NCBI GenBank assembly: GCA_018823415.1
Contig: JAHJIN010000419.1
Coordinates: 1 to 46,271, forward strand
Direction: 5' to 3'
DNA length: 46,271 bases
Source: Chloroflexota bacterium
Lineage (GTDB): Bacteria > Chloroflexota > JAHJIN01
Shown: piece after piece, positions 32,590 to 41,431 of the stretch
Layout: every line of letters begins with the position of its first letter
How positions within the stretch are numbered: position 1 is the first letter of the stretch
The notes under the pieces: generated by a model
What the model was told of the DNA's origin: nothing
Seen by the model: only the letters and a program-made list of their open reading frames with translations
Databases searched by the model: none
Translations under genes and position numbers: made by a program

Positions 32590-33534
32590 CTATCCGTCTG
32601 GCGGGGCCGGCTGGCAGCGAGGGCACACGTGCGTGCTGCGCCCTCCCACCACCAGGCGCTCGATGGGGGTGCCGCAGGTGACGCAGGGCTCGCCGGCCCG
32701 GCCGTACGCCAGCAAATGGCGCTGGTGCTCGCCCTGCTGTCCCTGGGCGTCCAGATAGTCGCTGAAATCGCCCAGGCTGGTGCCCCGGTTGGCGATGCCG
32801 GCTGCCAGCACCCGGCGGATGGCGGTATAGAGCCGGATTATCTCGTCGTCGGTTAGGGTGTCGGCGAGGCGGAGGGGATGGATGTGGGCCTGGTGCAGCG
32901 CTTCGTCGGCATAGATGTTGCCCAGGCCGGCCAGGAAGCGCTGGTCCAGCAGCAGCGGCTTGATGCGGCCCCGGCGGCCGCGCAGCCGTGCGGCGAAATC
33001 GGCCAGGGTGAAATCGTCCGCCAGCGGCTCCGGCCCCAGGTCCCCCAGCACGGTCTCGTCGTCCTCGGTCAGCCAGATGCGGCCAAACTTGCGCGTGTCG
33101 GTAAAGCGCAGCCGGCCGCCGTCCAGCTCGAACACGGCGCGGGTATGGGCCTCGTCATTGGACCGGGCATAGACGTAATCGGCGCCGGTCTCGCGGATGG
33201 CGTGCCCGTCGGCGCTGAGCGATTCCCACAGCAGGTGCCCGGTCATGCGCAGGTGGATGATGAGGCGGCGTCCGCCACCGGCGCCGCCATCGGCACCGTC
33301 TTCCAGGTGCAGGACGATGTGCTTGCCCCGGCGGGAGACGTCGGTCACGCGCCGGCCGGCTACGTCCAGGCAGAAACGCGCGGCCCTTGCCGGTTCGTCC
33401 GGCGGCTCTGCCGCATAGCGCGGCGTGGCGGCGATGGTGCGGTCCCAGAACACGCAGGCGGAATGGATGCGCCGGCCCACCAGCAGCGGCCGCAAATCGC
33501 GGACGATGGTTTCGACTTCGGGGAGTTCGGGCAT
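32590..33534 (-). CDS. mutM: DNA-formamidopyrimidine glycosylase
   Basis: MutM (Fpg) excises 8-oxoguanine and other oxidised purines and nicks the abasic site. The 314-residue protein keeps the N-terminal catalytic MPELPEVET (Pro2, Glu3), the lysine of RRGKHIVL, FTDTRKFGRIWL, the helix-two-turn-helix with FLAGLGNIYADEALH and the C-terminal zinc finger (CVTC...CPRC). It is longer than average because of insertions (residues about 80-90 and 100-115). It lies 11 bases after the acetyl-CoA carboxylase fusion gene. Confidence 0.96.
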   Translation of the reverse strand: MPELPEVETIVRDLRPLLVGRRIHSACVFWDRTIAATPRYAAEPPDEPARAARFCLDVAGRRVTDVSRRGKHIVLHLEDGADGGAGGGRRLIIHLRMTGHLLWESLSADGHAIRETGADYVYARSNDEAHTRAVFELDGGRLRFTDTRKFGRIWLTEDDETVLGDLGPEPLADDFTLADFAARLRGRRGRIKPLLLDQRFLAGLGNIYADEALHQAHIHPLRLADTLTDDEIIRLYTAIRRVLAAGIANRGTSLGDFSDYLDAQGQQGEHQRHLLAYGRAGEPCVTCGTPIERLVVGGRSTHVCPRCQPAPPDG

Positions 33535-33545
33535 GACGTGATTCG

Positions 33546-35204
33546 CTATTCGTCGGTTACTTTGAGCATGCGCAGCAACTCGCTCACGGCGCGCTGGTAG
33601 AGCGGAGTAAACTTGCCGATGCGGCGGAATTTCTTGTAGCGCTGTTCCTTGAGCTTGTCGATCTTGATGCGCTGGAGCGTCGTGAGTTCCTGGACCAGAT
33701 GGCGCTTGATCTGCCAGGCGGCGGCGGGCTCCAGGTGCGCCCCGCCAGTGGGCTCGGACACGACCACGTCAATGACGCCGGCCTCGCGCAGATCATGGGC
33801 GGTGAGCTTGAGGGCCGGGGCCACATCGGCGGCCCGGTCCGCGTCGCGGTAGAGGATAGCCGCGCAGCCCTCGGGCGAGATGACAGAATAGATGGCGTTT
33901 TCCAGCATGAGGATGCGGTCGGCCACCGACAGGGCCAGCGCGCCGCCGCTGCCGCCCTCGCCAATGATGACCGAGATGATGGGCACCGGCAGCGTGGACA
34001 TGAGGCCCAGGGACGTGGACAGTGCCCGGGCGATGCCCCGGTATTCGGCTTCCAGGCCCATCTGGGCGCCCGGTGTGTCGATAAACGTGACCACCGGCAG
34101 GTGAAACTTGGTCGCCAGGCGCATGGCGCGCTGGGCCTTGCGATACCCTTCGGGCATGGCCTGGCCCTCGTTGCGACTCCGTTCCTGGCCGATAAACATC
34201 ACCGTCTGGCCGGCCAGATCGGCCAGACCGCAGACGATGGCCGGGTCATCGGCTTGCAGGCGATCACCGTGCAGCTCGAAAAAGGTGGTGGCGATGCGGT
34301 GCAAATAGTCCAGTGACGTGGGCCGGTCCAGGCGCCGGGCCAGTTGCACCGTTTCCCAGGCGGTTTCTTCTGTTGGCGCCGGTTCGGAGAGGGCGATGTC
34401 GGTTTCCCGCATGTTGGTCAGTCGATAGGGCGACGTGAGCAGGCCCAGGAGGACGGTCAGCGTGTCGCGGAGGCGGGGCCGGGGCACCACGGCGTCGATC
34501 ATGCCGTGTTCCAGCACCGACTCGGCCGTGTGCGAGCCGGGCGGGAGCGGCTGGCCGGTCACCTGCTCGATGACCCGGGGACCGGCAAAGCCGATGAGGG
34601 CCTGCGGTTCGGCCAGCGTCACGTCGCCCAGGTTGGCAAAGCTGGCGTACATGCCGCCGGTGGTGGGGTTGGCGAGCACCGAGATGTAGGGCAGCCGGGC
34701 CTCGTGGAGGCGGGCGGCAGCGCCGGCGGTCTTGGCCATTTGCATGAGCGAAAGCATGCCCTCCTGCATACGCGCTCCGCCCGACGACACGACCGTGATC
34801 ATGGGCAGTCGGCGCCGCTGGGCCATTTCAAAGGCTAGCGTGATCTTTTCGCCTACGGCGCTGCCCATGCTCCCGCCCAGGAACTCGAAATCGACCACGG
34901 CCAACGCCGCGCGGATGCCCCCGATCTCACCAATGCCGGTGAGCACAGCTTCGCGCAGGCCGGTCTTTTCCTGGGCCTCGCGCAGGCGCGCCGGGTACGG
35001 GATCTTGTCAGCGAATTCCAGCGGGTCTACCGAGCCAACGGTGCGAAAGTGCTGGCGAAAGGTGCCCGGGTCGGCCAGTTGCAGGAGGCGCTGCCGCGCC
35101 GAGATGCGAAAATGGTGCCCGCACTCGTCGCAGACGCCATAACGGGCATAGACCGGCGCACCGGTCAGTTCGGCATTGCATTGGGGACAGATGATGGGTT
35201 CCAC
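33546..35204 (-). CDS. accDA: Acetyl-CoA carboxylase carboxyltransferase, fused beta and alpha subunits (AccD-AccA)
   Basis: One 552-residue polypeptide carrying both carboxyltransferase subunits. Residues 1-270 are AccD-like with the zinc ribbon (ICPQCNAEL, VCDECGHHF) and the ALAVVDFEFLGGSMGSAVGEKI segment and SGGARMQEG. The remainder is AccA-like (YLHRIATTFFELHGDR, VMFIGQERSRN, MPEGYRKAQRAMRLA, FIDTPGAQMGLEAEYRG, IIGEGGSGGALALS, SPEGCAAILYRD). It transfers the carboxyl from biotin to acetyl-CoA to form malonyl-CoA. The GTG start at 35204 follows GGAGG. Biotin carrier and carboxylase genes are not in the window. A cap at the start lies near threonine aldolase, 17 bases upstream. Confidence 0.93.
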   Translation of the reverse strand: MEPIICPQCNAELTGAPVYARYGVCDECGHHFRISARQRLLQLADPGTFRQHFRTVGSVDPLEFADKIPYPARLREAQEKTGLREAVLTGIGEIGGIRAALAVVDFEFLGGSMGSAVGEKITLAFEMAQRRRLPMITVVSSGGARMQEGMLSLMQMAKTAGAAARLHEARLPYISVLANPTTGGMYASFANLGDVTLAEPQALIGFAGPRVIEQVTGQPLPPGSHTAESVLEHGMIDAVVPRPRLRDTLTVLLGLLTSPYRLTNMRETDIALSEPAPTEETAWETVQLARRLDRPTSLDYLHRIATTFFELHGDRLQADDPAIVCGLADLAGQTVMFIGQERSRNEGQAMPEGYRKAQRAMRLATKFHLPVVTFIDTPGAQMGLEAEYRGIARALSTSLGLMSTLPVPIISVIIGEGGSGGALALSVADRILMLENAIYSVISPEGCAAILYRDADRAADVAPALKLTAHDLREAGVIDVVVSEPTGGAHLEPAAAWQIKRHLVQELTTLQRIKIDKLKEQRYKKFRRIGKFTPLYQRAVSELLRMLKVTDE

Positions 35205-35221
35205 GGGGCTTGCCCTCCGGT

Positions 35222-36253
35222 TCAGGCGGCGCGCAATGCCTGGCGTACGGTGACCAGCGTGGCCTCGATGTCGGCCCGGGTGATGCCATAATGCGTGACC
35301 AGGCGCACCATCTGGCCGCCAAAGTACACGCCCAGCACTCCTTCGGCCTGCAAGCGCTGGAGGAACGCCAGGGGATCGGTAACCTCGAAAATGACAATGT
35401 TGGTGTGGACCCGGGACGGGTCGATGTGCACGCCGGGGATGGCAGCCAGCCCGTGGGCCAGGAGCTGGGCGTGTTCGTGGTCCTCGGCCAGGCGGTCCAC
35501 CATCTGGTCGAGGGCCACCAGGCCGGCCGCGGCCAGCACGCCGACCTGGCGCATGGCGCCGCCCACCATCTTGCGGTTCTTGCGTGCCCGGGTGATGAAA
35601 TCGGCCGGGCCGGCCAGCAGCGAACCGACCGGGGCACCCAAGCCCTTGCTCAGGCAAAACATCACGGTATCGGCCGGGGCCACCAGTTCGCGCACAGGGC
35701 AGCCCCGGGCGATGGCCGCGTTAAAGATGCGCGCTCCGTCCAGGTGTACCGCCACGCCGTGCCGGTGCGCCAGGTCACAGGCCGCGCGAAACGGCTCAGG
35801 GCCAATGGCCGTGCCGCCACAGCGATTGTGGGTGTTTTCCAGGCACAGCAGGCGCGTGGGCGGGTCGTGAATGTCGTCGGGCCGGATGGCAGCCTCGATG
35901 TCGGCCAGGGCCGGCAGTCCGTCGTGGCCGTTGGGCACGGTGCGTATCGGCACGCCGCCCAGGGCCGCCGCGCCGCCTACCTCGTAGTGAAAGGTGTGGC
36001 ACTCGTCGCCCATGATGGCCTCGTCGCCGCGCCCGCAGTGGGTGAGGATGGCGACCAGGTTGCCCATGGTGCCGCTGACCACGAACAAGGCGGCTTCGTG
36101 GCCCAGCATGGCGGCGGCCTGGGCCTCCAGGGCATTAACGGTGGGGTCTTCACCATAGACGTCGTCGCCCAACTCGGCGTGATACATGGCCTCGCGCATG
36201 GCCCGAGTGGGCAGGGTCACGGTATCGCTACGCAGGTCGATGGGGGTGTTCAT
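35222..36253 (-). CDS. ltaE: Low-specificity L-threonine aldolase
   Basis: A PLP-dependent enzyme that cleaves threonine to glycine and acetaldehyde. The 343-residue protein begins with IDLRSDTVTLPTRAMREAM and has GDDVYGEDPTVNALE, the PLP-Lys segment FCLSKGLGAPVGS and the R-x-x-G region at the C-terminus. ATG 36253 overlaps the stop of the GGDEF gene as ATGA. CAGGAGA precedes the start. It is followed by accDA. Confidence 0.94.
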   Translation of the reverse strand: MNTPIDLRSDTVTLPTRAMREAMYHAELGDDVYGEDPTVNALEAQAAAMLGHEAALFVVSGTMGNLVAILTHCGRGDEAIMGDECHTFHYEVGGAAALGGVPIRTVPNGHDGLPALADIEAAIRPDDIHDPPTRLLCLENTHNRCGGTAIGPEPFRAACDLAHRHGVAVHLDGARIFNAAIARGCPVRELVAPADTVMFCLSKGLGAPVGSLLAGPADFITRARKNRKMVGGAMRQVGVLAAAGLVALDQMVDRLAEDHEHAQLLAHGLAAIPGVHIDPSRVHTNIVIFEVTDPLAFLQRLQAEGVLGVYFGGQMVRLVTHYGITRADIEATLVTVRQALRAA

Positions 36254-37251
36254 GTGTTCTCCTGTGCGTCCAGATATTCGTATACACACACACGGTTGCG
36301 GCCGGTTTGCTTGGCGTGATACAGGGCCATATCGGCGCGGTGGGCGAATTCCTGGGCAGATTCGCCGGGCTCGCAACCCAGCGAGGCTATCCCAACGCTG
36401 ATCGTGATGGCAAAGTGCTCGTGAAACGTGGTCGTACCTACGTGTGCGCGCATGCGCTCGGCTACCAATTGGGCCTGCCCGGTGTCGCTGTTGGACAGGA
36501 TCACGGCAAACTCTTCGCCGCCATACCGGGCGGCCAGGTCAAAGCGGCGCGTGTTCTCTTGCAAGATACGCCCCACCGTGTGCAGCACCTCGTCGCCGCG
36601 GACGTGACCAAAGGTGTCATTAAAGTGCTTGAAATGGTCAATGTCCAGGATCAACAGGGACAAGGGCTGTGCCAGTCGCCAGGCCCGGGCCATCTCGCGG
36701 TTCAGTTGGTCAAAAAAATGACGGTGGTTGTATAGGCCGGTGAGCCCGTCAGTGATGGCCAGGGTTTGGATGCGCGCATAGAGCCGCGCGCTCTCCAGGG
36801 CCATGGCCGCCAGGTACGAGCTGTCGCCCAGCCGGGTCAACTCTGCCGGCGTGAACTGGCGCGTGGTGCGGGTGCCCACCCCCATCACGCCCTGGGTCTT
36901 GTCATGGGCCCACAACGGTACGATGGCCAGGCTCAGACCGTCGTGGGTCAAGGTCGAGTGGGATGGGGCCTGCGCTGCCTGGGCGATCCAGTGGTCCCCC
37001 GAACACGAAACGATCTCTGGCAGTTCCAGATCTGGCCCCTGGGTGCCCAGCAGCTCGAGGGCCTGGCGATCAGCCTGGTGTCCATACACAAAGCTGCTCT
37101 CTGTGCCCAGCAACCCGCAGGCGCAGTCCAGGATATAGCCCACCACTTCTGTTTGTTCGATGGACGAGGCCAGCAGCTTGGCCATTTCGTGCAGGGCGTA
37201 CAGTTCGGACAGGGCTTGATCCAGCGATTGCCGGTCTGTTGAATCGATCAT
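36250..37251 (-). CDS. GAF-GGDEF diguanylate cyclase
   Basis: A 333-residue signalling protein. Residues about 20-165 form a GAF domain. The C-terminal GGDEF domain has the intact active motif RYGGEEFAVIL and the inhibitory I-site RRFD five residues upstream, so it should make cyclic di-GMP and be feedback-inhibited. Other landmarks are ITDGLTGLYNHRHFFDQL and SLLILDIDHFKHFNDTFGH. ATG 37251 is preceded by AGAGGAC. It heads the run with ltaE, accDA, mutM and the lipoprotein. The two HD-GYP proteins further downstream could degrade its product. Confidence 0.93.
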   Translation of the reverse strand: MIDSTDRQSLDQALSELYALHEMAKLLASSIEQTEVVGYILDCACGLLGTESSFVYGHQADRQALELLGTQGPDLELPEIVSCSGDHWIAQAAQAPSHSTLTHDGLSLAIVPLWAHDKTQGVMGVGTRTTRQFTPAELTRLGDSSYLAAMALESARLYARIQTLAITDGLTGLYNHRHFFDQLNREMARAWRLAQPLSLLILDIDHFKHFNDTFGHVRGDEVLHTVGRILQENTRRFDLAARYGGEEFAVILSNSDTGQAQLVAERMRAHVGTTTFHEHFAITISVGIASLGCEPGESAQEFAHRADMALYHAKQTGRNRVCVYEYLDAQENT

Positions 37252-37349
37252 GCTGTCCTCTTGCGCCACGGGAACCATTTGTGGTACAATGCAGGTGCAG
37301 TGGTTCGTTATGCAGCCGAACTCCTGAAGCCTCGAGCGGAGGTAAGATC

Positions 37350-37655
37350 ATGATCACCAAAACGTTTGTGCCCAATTCAACCCGAGTACGGGTGACGTTT
37401 GAAGTTCCTTCTTCTTCTATCTGGGCCGAGACGATTCACCTGGTGGGCGATTTCAATGATTGGGATCAGCGAGCGCACCCGCTCAAGAAGTCGCGCAACG
37501 GCGATGCGGCCTGGCGCGTGACCCTGGACCTGGAGCCCGGGCGTGCGTATCAATTTCGCTATCTGGTGGATGGCCGCGAGTGGCACAATGACTGGCAGGC
37601 CGATGCCTATGTGCCCAACCCGTTTGGTGGCGACAATTCGGTGGTACGCACCTGA
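37350..37655 (+). CDS. Orphan CBM48 (isoamylase N-terminal/glycogen-binding) protein
   Basis: A 101-residue protein consisting of one isoamylase-early-set/CBM48 domain: IHLVGDFNDWDQRAHPLKK, WRVTLDLEPGRAYQFRYLVDGREWHND and ADAYVPNPFGGDNSVV. This fold binds glycogen or starch and is found as a stand-alone module in AMPK beta and some bacterial proteins. The start at 37350 follows GGAGG. It is transcribed opposite to the neighbouring cyclic-di-GMP genes, and lies between GGDEF and HD-GYP genes. A TACAAT box (37285-37290) is a possible but weak promoter. Confidence 0.9.
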   Translation: MITKTFVPNSTRVRVTFEVPSSSIWAETIHLVGDFNDWDQRAHPLKKSRNGDAAWRVTLDLEPGRAYQFRYLVDGREWHNDWQADAYVPNPFGGDNSVVRT

Positions 37656-37668
37656 TCCAGCCAATCAC

Positions 37669-39120
37669 TCAGATTTGGGTTGGCTGATTGGGCTTGACGA
37701 CGACTTGTTGAATAAAGGTATTGACCAGCCCGGGGTCGAATTGTGTGCTTGACCCCGCGCGCAGTTCTTCGGTGGCTTCGACCACGCTAATAGCTTTGCG
37801 ATACGGGCGCCCGGATACCATCACGTCATACGCATCGGCGATGGCGAGGACCCGGGCGCCTAATGGTATGTCCTCACCGGCCAGCCGGTCGGGATAGCCT
37901 GTACCGTCCCACCATTCGTGGTGATGCCGGATCAGCGGGCGCGTATCCCTGAGAAACTCGATGCCGTCGATGATGAGGATGCCAATGACCGGGTGGCTGC
38001 TCATGATGTCTTGTTCTTCTTGCGTGAGGGGGCCTGGTTTGCGCAGGATGCGATCATCCACGCCGATCTTGCCAATGTCGTGCAAGACGGCCGCATAACG
38101 CAGGGTTTCTTGTTCACGCTCGGGCAGGTGGAGGGCCTGGACCATGCGCAGGGCATAGCGCGTGACGCGGTCGGAATGGCCAAAGGTGCGCGGGTCGCGT
38201 GCGTCAATGGCGGCGGCCAGGGCCTTGATGGTGTCCAAGTAGCCGCTGGAGACGGCCTGGTAGAGCCGGGCATTTTCGATGGCCATGGCCCCCTGGTTGG
38301 CAAATCCCACGAGAAAATCCAGGTCGCGAATGGAGAATAGGCCGGCCCTGGCGCGGCTATCCACATAGATGACGCCGGTGACGCGCTCTTTGACCGAGAG
38401 CGCCACGCAGAGGATAGAGCGCAGTCCGTGGGTGATGACGCTGGCCTGGGTGGCAAAGCGTGGGTCGGCCAGGGCGTTGGTGGTGAGAATGGGCTCGCCG
38501 GTGGCAGCGACGCGATCGATGATGCTGCGGCTGATCCCGAATTCGGGACCAGTGATGGATTGCCGGTCTACATTGCGGGCCACCTGTATTCGCAGGACCG
38601 GCTCGAGCGTTTGCACATTGTCTTCATAGAGCATCAAAAAGCCCCGCTGCGCCCCGGTGGCCTCGATGACAATGTCCAGGGTGAGGTCCAGCAACTCGTT
38701 CAGGTCCAGTGTCGAGTTGAGGGCCTGGCTCACGTTCAACAAGGCGTTCAGGTGCTCGCGCTTGGGCGAGTTGGACGGAACAGGCGTGAGCGAGACGCGC
38801 AGGTGGGTGAGCGACTGTTGGGTCCGGTGGAGTTGTGTGATCCCAGTTTGGTTGTGGCTCAGCGCCTGGGCCAGCGAGCGGCCCAGGGTAGAACTCGGAG
38901 GGCATTGCGCGCTCGCGTTCTGCAAGGAGGCCAACTCTTGTTCCAGCAGGCGCGCCAGATTCAACAACTCGCCGCTGAGGTCCGCCAGATTTCGCTGCAC
39001 GTTGTGCTGACTGTCCAGAAGGCGCTGGTGCTCCAACCGCAGCGATTCGAGATCGGCGGGGGGAACTGTGACCTGTCCGTTTTCGGATGATGGATGGGGG
39101 CGGGCGTTAGGTTTCTGCAC
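37669..39120 (-). CDS. GAF-HD-GYP domain protein (longer)
   Basis: A 483-residue protein: a helical, probably coiled-coil N-terminus (about 25-125), a GAF domain (about 130-285) and an HD-GYP domain with the motifs HSDRVTRY, HDIGKIGVDD and HHHEWWDGTGYPDRLAGEDIPLGARVLAIADAYDVM. HD-GYP proteins hydrolyse cyclic di-GMP. The GTG start at 39120 overlaps the end of the upstream HD-GYP gene by 14 bases. No receiver domain is attached. The two adjacent paralogues may be a duplicated pair with separate sensing. Confidence 0.9.
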   Translation of the reverse strand: MQKPNARPHPSSENGQVTVPPADLESLRLEHQRLLDSQHNVQRNLADLSGELLNLARLLEQELASLQNASAQCPPSSTLGRSLAQALSHNQTGITQLHRTQQSLTHLRVSLTPVPSNSPKREHLNALLNVSQALNSTLDLNELLDLTLDIVIEATGAQRGFLMLYEDNVQTLEPVLRIQVARNVDRQSITGPEFGISRSIIDRVAATGEPILTTNALADPRFATQASVITHGLRSILCVALSVKERVTGVIYVDSRARAGLFSIRDLDFLVGFANQGAMAIENARLYQAVSSGYLDTIKALAAAIDARDPRTFGHSDRVTRYALRMVQALHLPEREQETLRYAAVLHDIGKIGVDDRILRKPGPLTQEEQDIMSSHPVIGILIIDGIEFLRDTRPLIRHHHEWWDGTGYPDRLAGEDIPLGARVLAIADAYDVMVSGRPYRKAISVVEATEELRAGSSTQFDPGLVNTFIQQVVVKPNQPTQI

Positions 39121-40255
39121 GGGCCTCGTGTACCTGTTTTACAAAAATGTCTACTATGGCCGGGTCAAAGGTTTGGCCGGCGCAATGTTCCAGTTCGGTC
39201 ATGGCCTGGGCCGGCGGCAGTGCTGCACGATAGGGCCGGTCGGTGCTCATGGCGTCAAAGGCATCGGCTACGGTGATGATGCGGGCGCCCAGGGGGATGG
39301 CTTTGCCACACAGTTGGTCGGGGTAGCCCCGTCCGTCATACCATTCGTGGTGATGGCGGATGCAGGGTTGGCTCTCGCGCAAAAAGGACACGCCCTCGAC
39401 GATGGTGGCGCCAATGACCGGATGGTGGGCCATGATGGCTTGTTCGGCCGGCGTGAGCAACCCCGGCTTGCGCAGGATTTGCTCGTCGATGCCAATCTTG
39501 CCCACATCGTGCAGGATGGCGGCATACATGACGGTATCCAGGTCGCGCGTGTCTAGCTCCAGGTGGTGCGCAATTTGCAGGCTGTAGCGGGTGACCCGGT
39601 CTGAATGGCCACGCGTGTAGGGGTCTTTGGCATCGATAGCCGCGGCGAGGGCTTTCATGGTGTCCAGGCCGCCCTGGTACACGGCGCGATAGAGCCGGGC
39701 ATTGTCCAGGGCAATGGCGGCGCTGGCGCAAAATGCCTGCGTGAGTCGCAGGTTGTCCTCGTCAAATGGCTGGCCGTCGCGGCGATTGAGGACTTCGAGC
39801 ACGCCGATGACGCGGCCGCGTGCCCAGAGGGGGGCGCACAGGATGCTGCGGGTGTGAAAGCCGGTTTCGTCATCGATGCGGCTTGCAAACCGGGTTTCCT
39901 GGGCCACGTCGTTGACGATGAGCGGCTCACCGTGGGTGGCGACCCAGCCGGCGATGCCTTCGCTGGGGGCCAGGCGATGTTGGCGCAGGTCGTTGCCGCC
40001 GCCTTTGTGGACGCGGTCAAAGACCAGTTCGCCGGTTTCCTCATCGACCAGGAGCAGGGCGCTGGCCTCGGCTTGCAATGTTTCGGCGGCGGCCTCGATG
40101 ATGCGCCGCAGGACCAGGGTCACGTTGTCTATATGTTGGCCCAGGCTCAGGGTGATCTCTTGGAGCGTGGCGAGTTCACTGATGCGGGTTTGGGCCTGCT
40201 GCAACAGGCAACGTAACTCGGTGACAGTGGTCGATTTAGATTCTACTGTATGCAC
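39107..40255 (-). CDS. GAF-HD-GYP domain protein (shorter)
   Basis: A 382-residue protein with a short coiled-coil start, a GAF domain (about 25-175) and a C-terminal HD-GYP domain with HSDRVTRY, HDVGKIGIDEQ and HHHEWYDGRGYPDQLCGKAIPLGARIITVADAFDAM, all catalytic motifs retained. It is predicted to degrade cyclic di-GMP. The GTG start at 40255 follows GAGGGGAAAA and fits the promoter at 40299-40327. It is translated upstream of the longer HD-GYP gene. Confidence 0.9.
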   Translation of the reverse strand: MHTVESKSTTVTELRCLLQQAQTRISELATLQEITLSLGQHIDNVTLVLRRIIEAAAETLQAEASALLLVDEETGELVFDRVHKGGGNDLRQHRLAPSEGIAGWVATHGEPLIVNDVAQETRFASRIDDETGFHTRSILCAPLWARGRVIGVLEVLNRRDGQPFDEDNLRLTQAFCASAAIALDNARLYRAVYQGGLDTMKALAAAIDAKDPYTRGHSDRVTRYSLQIAHHLELDTRDLDTVMYAAILHDVGKIGIDEQILRKPGLLTPAEQAIMAHHPVIGATIVEGVSFLRESQPCIRHHHEWYDGRGYPDQLCGKAIPLGARIITVADAFDAMSTDRPYRAALPPAQAMTELEHCAGQTFDPAIVDIFVKQVHEARAET

Positions 40256-40298
40256 TTTTCCCCTCGCGTCTCCCCGCGATACAGTGCCAACCGGATAC

Positions 40299-40327
40299 AT
40301 TATGCCACATTTTGGCACGAGTAGCAA
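40299..40327 (-). promoter_or_regulatory. Promoter of the HD-GYP pair
   Basis: On the minus strand TTGCTA (40322-40327) and CATAAT (40299-40304) are spaced by 17 bases. A perfect inverted repeat (TGCCA at 40303-40307, TGGCA at 40313-40317) overlaps the -10 box and spacer and could be an operator. Confidence 0.6.
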
Positions 40328-40333
40328 GCGCAA

Positions 40334-41416
40334 TCAGGCCGGCGTATAGCCCCGGCGCAAGAGTGCCAGGTAACGGGGCAGGGCGCGGGTCCACAGCCAG
40401 TACAAGGGTCGATTCAGGGGCCGGTCGTAGGCACCAATGTGCCGGACCACTTGGCCGCCCAGACCCAGCTTGAAGCGATAGACGCCCCACATGTCCTCGC
40501 GCTCGTCCTCATTTGCCGGTTCATTTAGGTCATCGGGCAACCCCCACAGGTCGTAGGTGTCGCATCCCAGGTCGCGCAGGTGGCGCATGGCTGCCCATTG
40601 CAGCAAATAGTTGGGCATGTGCCGGCGATGGCGACCGGTGGAAGCGCCATACATGTACCAGGCGCGCCGCCCATAGCGAAACAGGAGCACGGCGGCCACC
40701 GGCTCGTCCTCGTAGCGGGCGATGAGGAGGTGCGCCAGGCCGCGTTGGAGAAACAGCCCCCAGGCGTCCAAATAGTAGGCGTAGGGGCGAATGATGAACG
40801 CGTCGCGGGTGGCGGTTTCGGCATACATCTGGTAAAAGAGGAGCAAATCTGGCTCGCCGCCCGGCGTCACGACGACGCCACGCCGGGCGGCCAGGCGCAC
40901 GTTGTAGCGGGTCTTGGGTTTCATCGCTGCCAGGAGCTCGTCGTCGCTCTGGCGCAGGTCTAGCAGCATGGTGTTTTTGAATTGGATTTGCTCCGTCGAA
41001 GGGCTAAACCCGGCGCGCCGGAGCGCGTCCAGTGCGCCAGCGTCGCTTACCGACACGTCCGGGTCGATCTTGACGAACACGGCGCGCTGGCGCCGGGCCT
41101 GCTCGATGATTCCGGCCAACACCCGGTCCCACCGGCTGGCGTCGGACTGCGCATCCACAGGACACTGCGTGTAGTCCAGGACCGGGCCTTTGGGCACGTA
41201 GGCGATGGTGTGGGTGCGCCAGGGGAGCCGGCGCGACAGCAGGGATGCGGCCGCCACCGGCTGGTCGTCTTCTTCGAACAGCAGGCGTGTGGGGCGCCAG
41301 CCATAGCGCGCCTTGAACTCACCCCACTCGTAGCTTTGCAGCACGTGCGCGTGGGGGATGGTCAGGAGTGCCTGGTTCCAGGTTTCGCGCTGGGTGATGA
41401 TTTTTGCCTGATTCAT
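40334..41416 (-). CDS. FemABX-family aminoacyltransferase
   Basis: A 360-residue member of the FemA/B/X family, with YEWGEFKARYGWRPTRL, ASLLSRRLPWRTHTIAYVPKGPVLDY, RYNVRLAARRGVVV, a DLWG-like segment (YDLWGLPDDLNEP) and MWGVYRFKLGLGGQVVRHIGAYD. Family members add amino acids to the peptidoglycan side chain or interpeptide bridge using aminoacyl-tRNA, acting on lipid II at the inner membrane. The specific residue is not predictable. It is 15 bases downstream of the response-regulator gene. Confidence 0.9.
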   Translation of the reverse strand: MNQAKIITQRETWNQALLTIPHAHVLQSYEWGEFKARYGWRPTRLLFEEDDQPVAAASLLSRRLPWRTHTIAYVPKGPVLDYTQCPVDAQSDASRWDRVLAGIIEQARRQRAVFVKIDPDVSVSDAGALDALRRAGFSPSTEQIQFKNTMLLDLRQSDDELLAAMKPKTRYNVRLAARRGVVVTPGGEPDLLLFYQMYAETATRDAFIIRPYAYYLDAWGLFLQRGLAHLLIARYEDEPVAAVLLFRYGRRAWYMYGASTGRHRRHMPNYLLQWAAMRHLRDLGCDTYDLWGLPDDLNEPANEDEREDMWGVYRFKLGLGGQVVRHIGAYDRPLNRPLYWLWTRALPRYLALLRRGYTPA

Positions 41417-41431
41417 GGTGTACGCATCTGG

